Shown: in pieces, positions 63,829-64,000 of the stretch | How the letters are laid out: every line of letters begins with the position of its first letter | Numbering within the stretch: the first letter of the stretch is position 1 | Source of the DNA: CAWAVN01 sp963825075 | GTDB taxonomy: Bacteria; Planctomycetota; Planctomycetia; Planctomycetales; Planctomycetaceae | Assembly (NCBI GenBank): GCA_963825075.1 | Contig: CAWGRX010000036.1 | Span: 124,001-188,000, forward strand | DNA: 64,000 nucleotides | Reading direction: 5' to 3' | Notes under the pieces: generated by a model | Database searches by the model: none | Told to the model about the DNA's origin: nothing | Seen by the model: the letters and a program-made list of their open reading frames with translations, nothing else | Position numbers and translations under genes: made by a program

Positions 63829-64000
63829 TCACTTGCCCCGGCGATAAAACGGGAGTTTCACCGTTTGGGCGGGGATGCGTTGGTTGCGGATTTCCACTTC
63901 GACTTTCATCCCCGGCTTGGCAAGGGTTTTATCGAGATAGCCCATCGCGATTGATTTTTCGAGCGTGGGCGAAAACGTGCCGGAGGTGACTTCGCCGACT
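63829..64000 (-). CDS. gcvT: Glycine cleavage system T protein, C-terminal end (partial)
   Basis: The minus-strand frame enters the window at 64000 and stops at TGA 63829-63831. It reads VGEVTSGTFSPTLEKSIAMG then YLDKTLAKPGMKVEVEI and ends KLPFYRRGK, the standard GcvT C-terminus. GcvT is the aminomethyltransferase of glycine breakdown. Only about 56 residues are in view; the rest lies beyond the right edge. Confidence 0.9.
   Translation of the reverse strand, partial: VGEVTSGTFSPTLEKSIAMGYLDKTLAKPGMKVEVEIRNQRIPAQTVKLPFYRRGK

Noticed and set aside
1..64000. tRNA, rRNA or CRISPR loci
   Set aside because: Reading through the intergenic stretches I saw no cloverleaf-like segment, rRNA block or spaced direct repeats; a covariance-model scan would be decisive.

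Overview
The window looks like a chromosomal segment of a planctomycete, probably of the Pirellulales type. This is inferred from gene content, not from a marker-gene tree. The pointers are a DUF1592/DUF1552 secreted cytochrome pair, a DUF6800 protein, an ISAzo13-type ('Rhodopirellula') transposase, a long-insert BamA, a Ser/Thr kinase, many Tat- or Sec-exported heme and TIM-barrel proteins, and numerous short palindromic intergenic repeats. The DNA is moderately GC-rich. ATG, GTG and TTG starts are all used, and Shine-Dalgarno sites are often clear but not universal. I saw no tRNA, rRNA, CRISPR array or prophage.

Layout. 1-2.5 kb: start of a Tad/Flp pilus locus on the minus strand (flp pilin, a tiny Trp-rich ORF, prepilin peptidase, cpaB running off the edge). 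3-4.5 kb: thyX and a DnaJ-zinc-finger-like protein. 4.8-7.8 kb: two histidine kinases, the first with a strong terminator. 8.1-9.4 kb: an encapsulated-ferritin cargo gene and its encapsulin shell. 9.4-13.9 kb: prs and an acetyltransferase, then a sulfatase and an EboE-like protein. 13.9-21.5 kb: a minus-strand run of dinG-type helicase, endonuclease III-like glycosylase, a degenerate NtrC-like regulator, KDG kinase, and a beta-lactamase-like/PG-binding/DacA fusion. 21.6-27.2 kb: TIM-barrel protein, broken transposase, DUF1592-DUF1552 pair. 27.4-34 kb: ComEC, Ser/Thr kinase, beta-propeller/cytochrome. 34-40.7 kb: an ISL3-like MITE, M48 protease, ECF sigma factor, YgfZ, BamA. 41.4-47.7 kb: Tat-exported enolase-superfamily protein, thioredoxin/heme/PDZ protein, GlgE, small proteins. 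48.8-56.2 kb: gyrA, UDP-glucose dehydrogenase, FHA protein, DUF6800, phosphoesterase. 56.3-64 kb: glycosyltransferase/TPR protein, an extremely acidic protein, purine nucleoside phosphorylase, Ca2+/H+ exchanger, coiled-coil protein, rhomboid protease, and the 3' end of gcvT.

Two themes cross the window. First, at least six families of short inverted-repeat elements recur between genes. One supplies the stop codons of two convergent genes, one lies at the truncation point of a transposase, and one MITE with an 8-bp target duplication sits in the loop of an older palindrome. Second, at least nine genes are broken by single-base indels, many in homopolymers, with seven indels packed into the 3' part of gyrA. 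Because essential genes are hit (gyrA, prs, bamA), I read most of these as sequence errors and annotate the restored full-length genes.

The encapsulin/EncFtn pair is the best-defined 'system'. It is a known type. The less familiar items are the repeat families, the cell-wall enzyme fusion, the regulator with an eroded ATPase site and the acidic protein.
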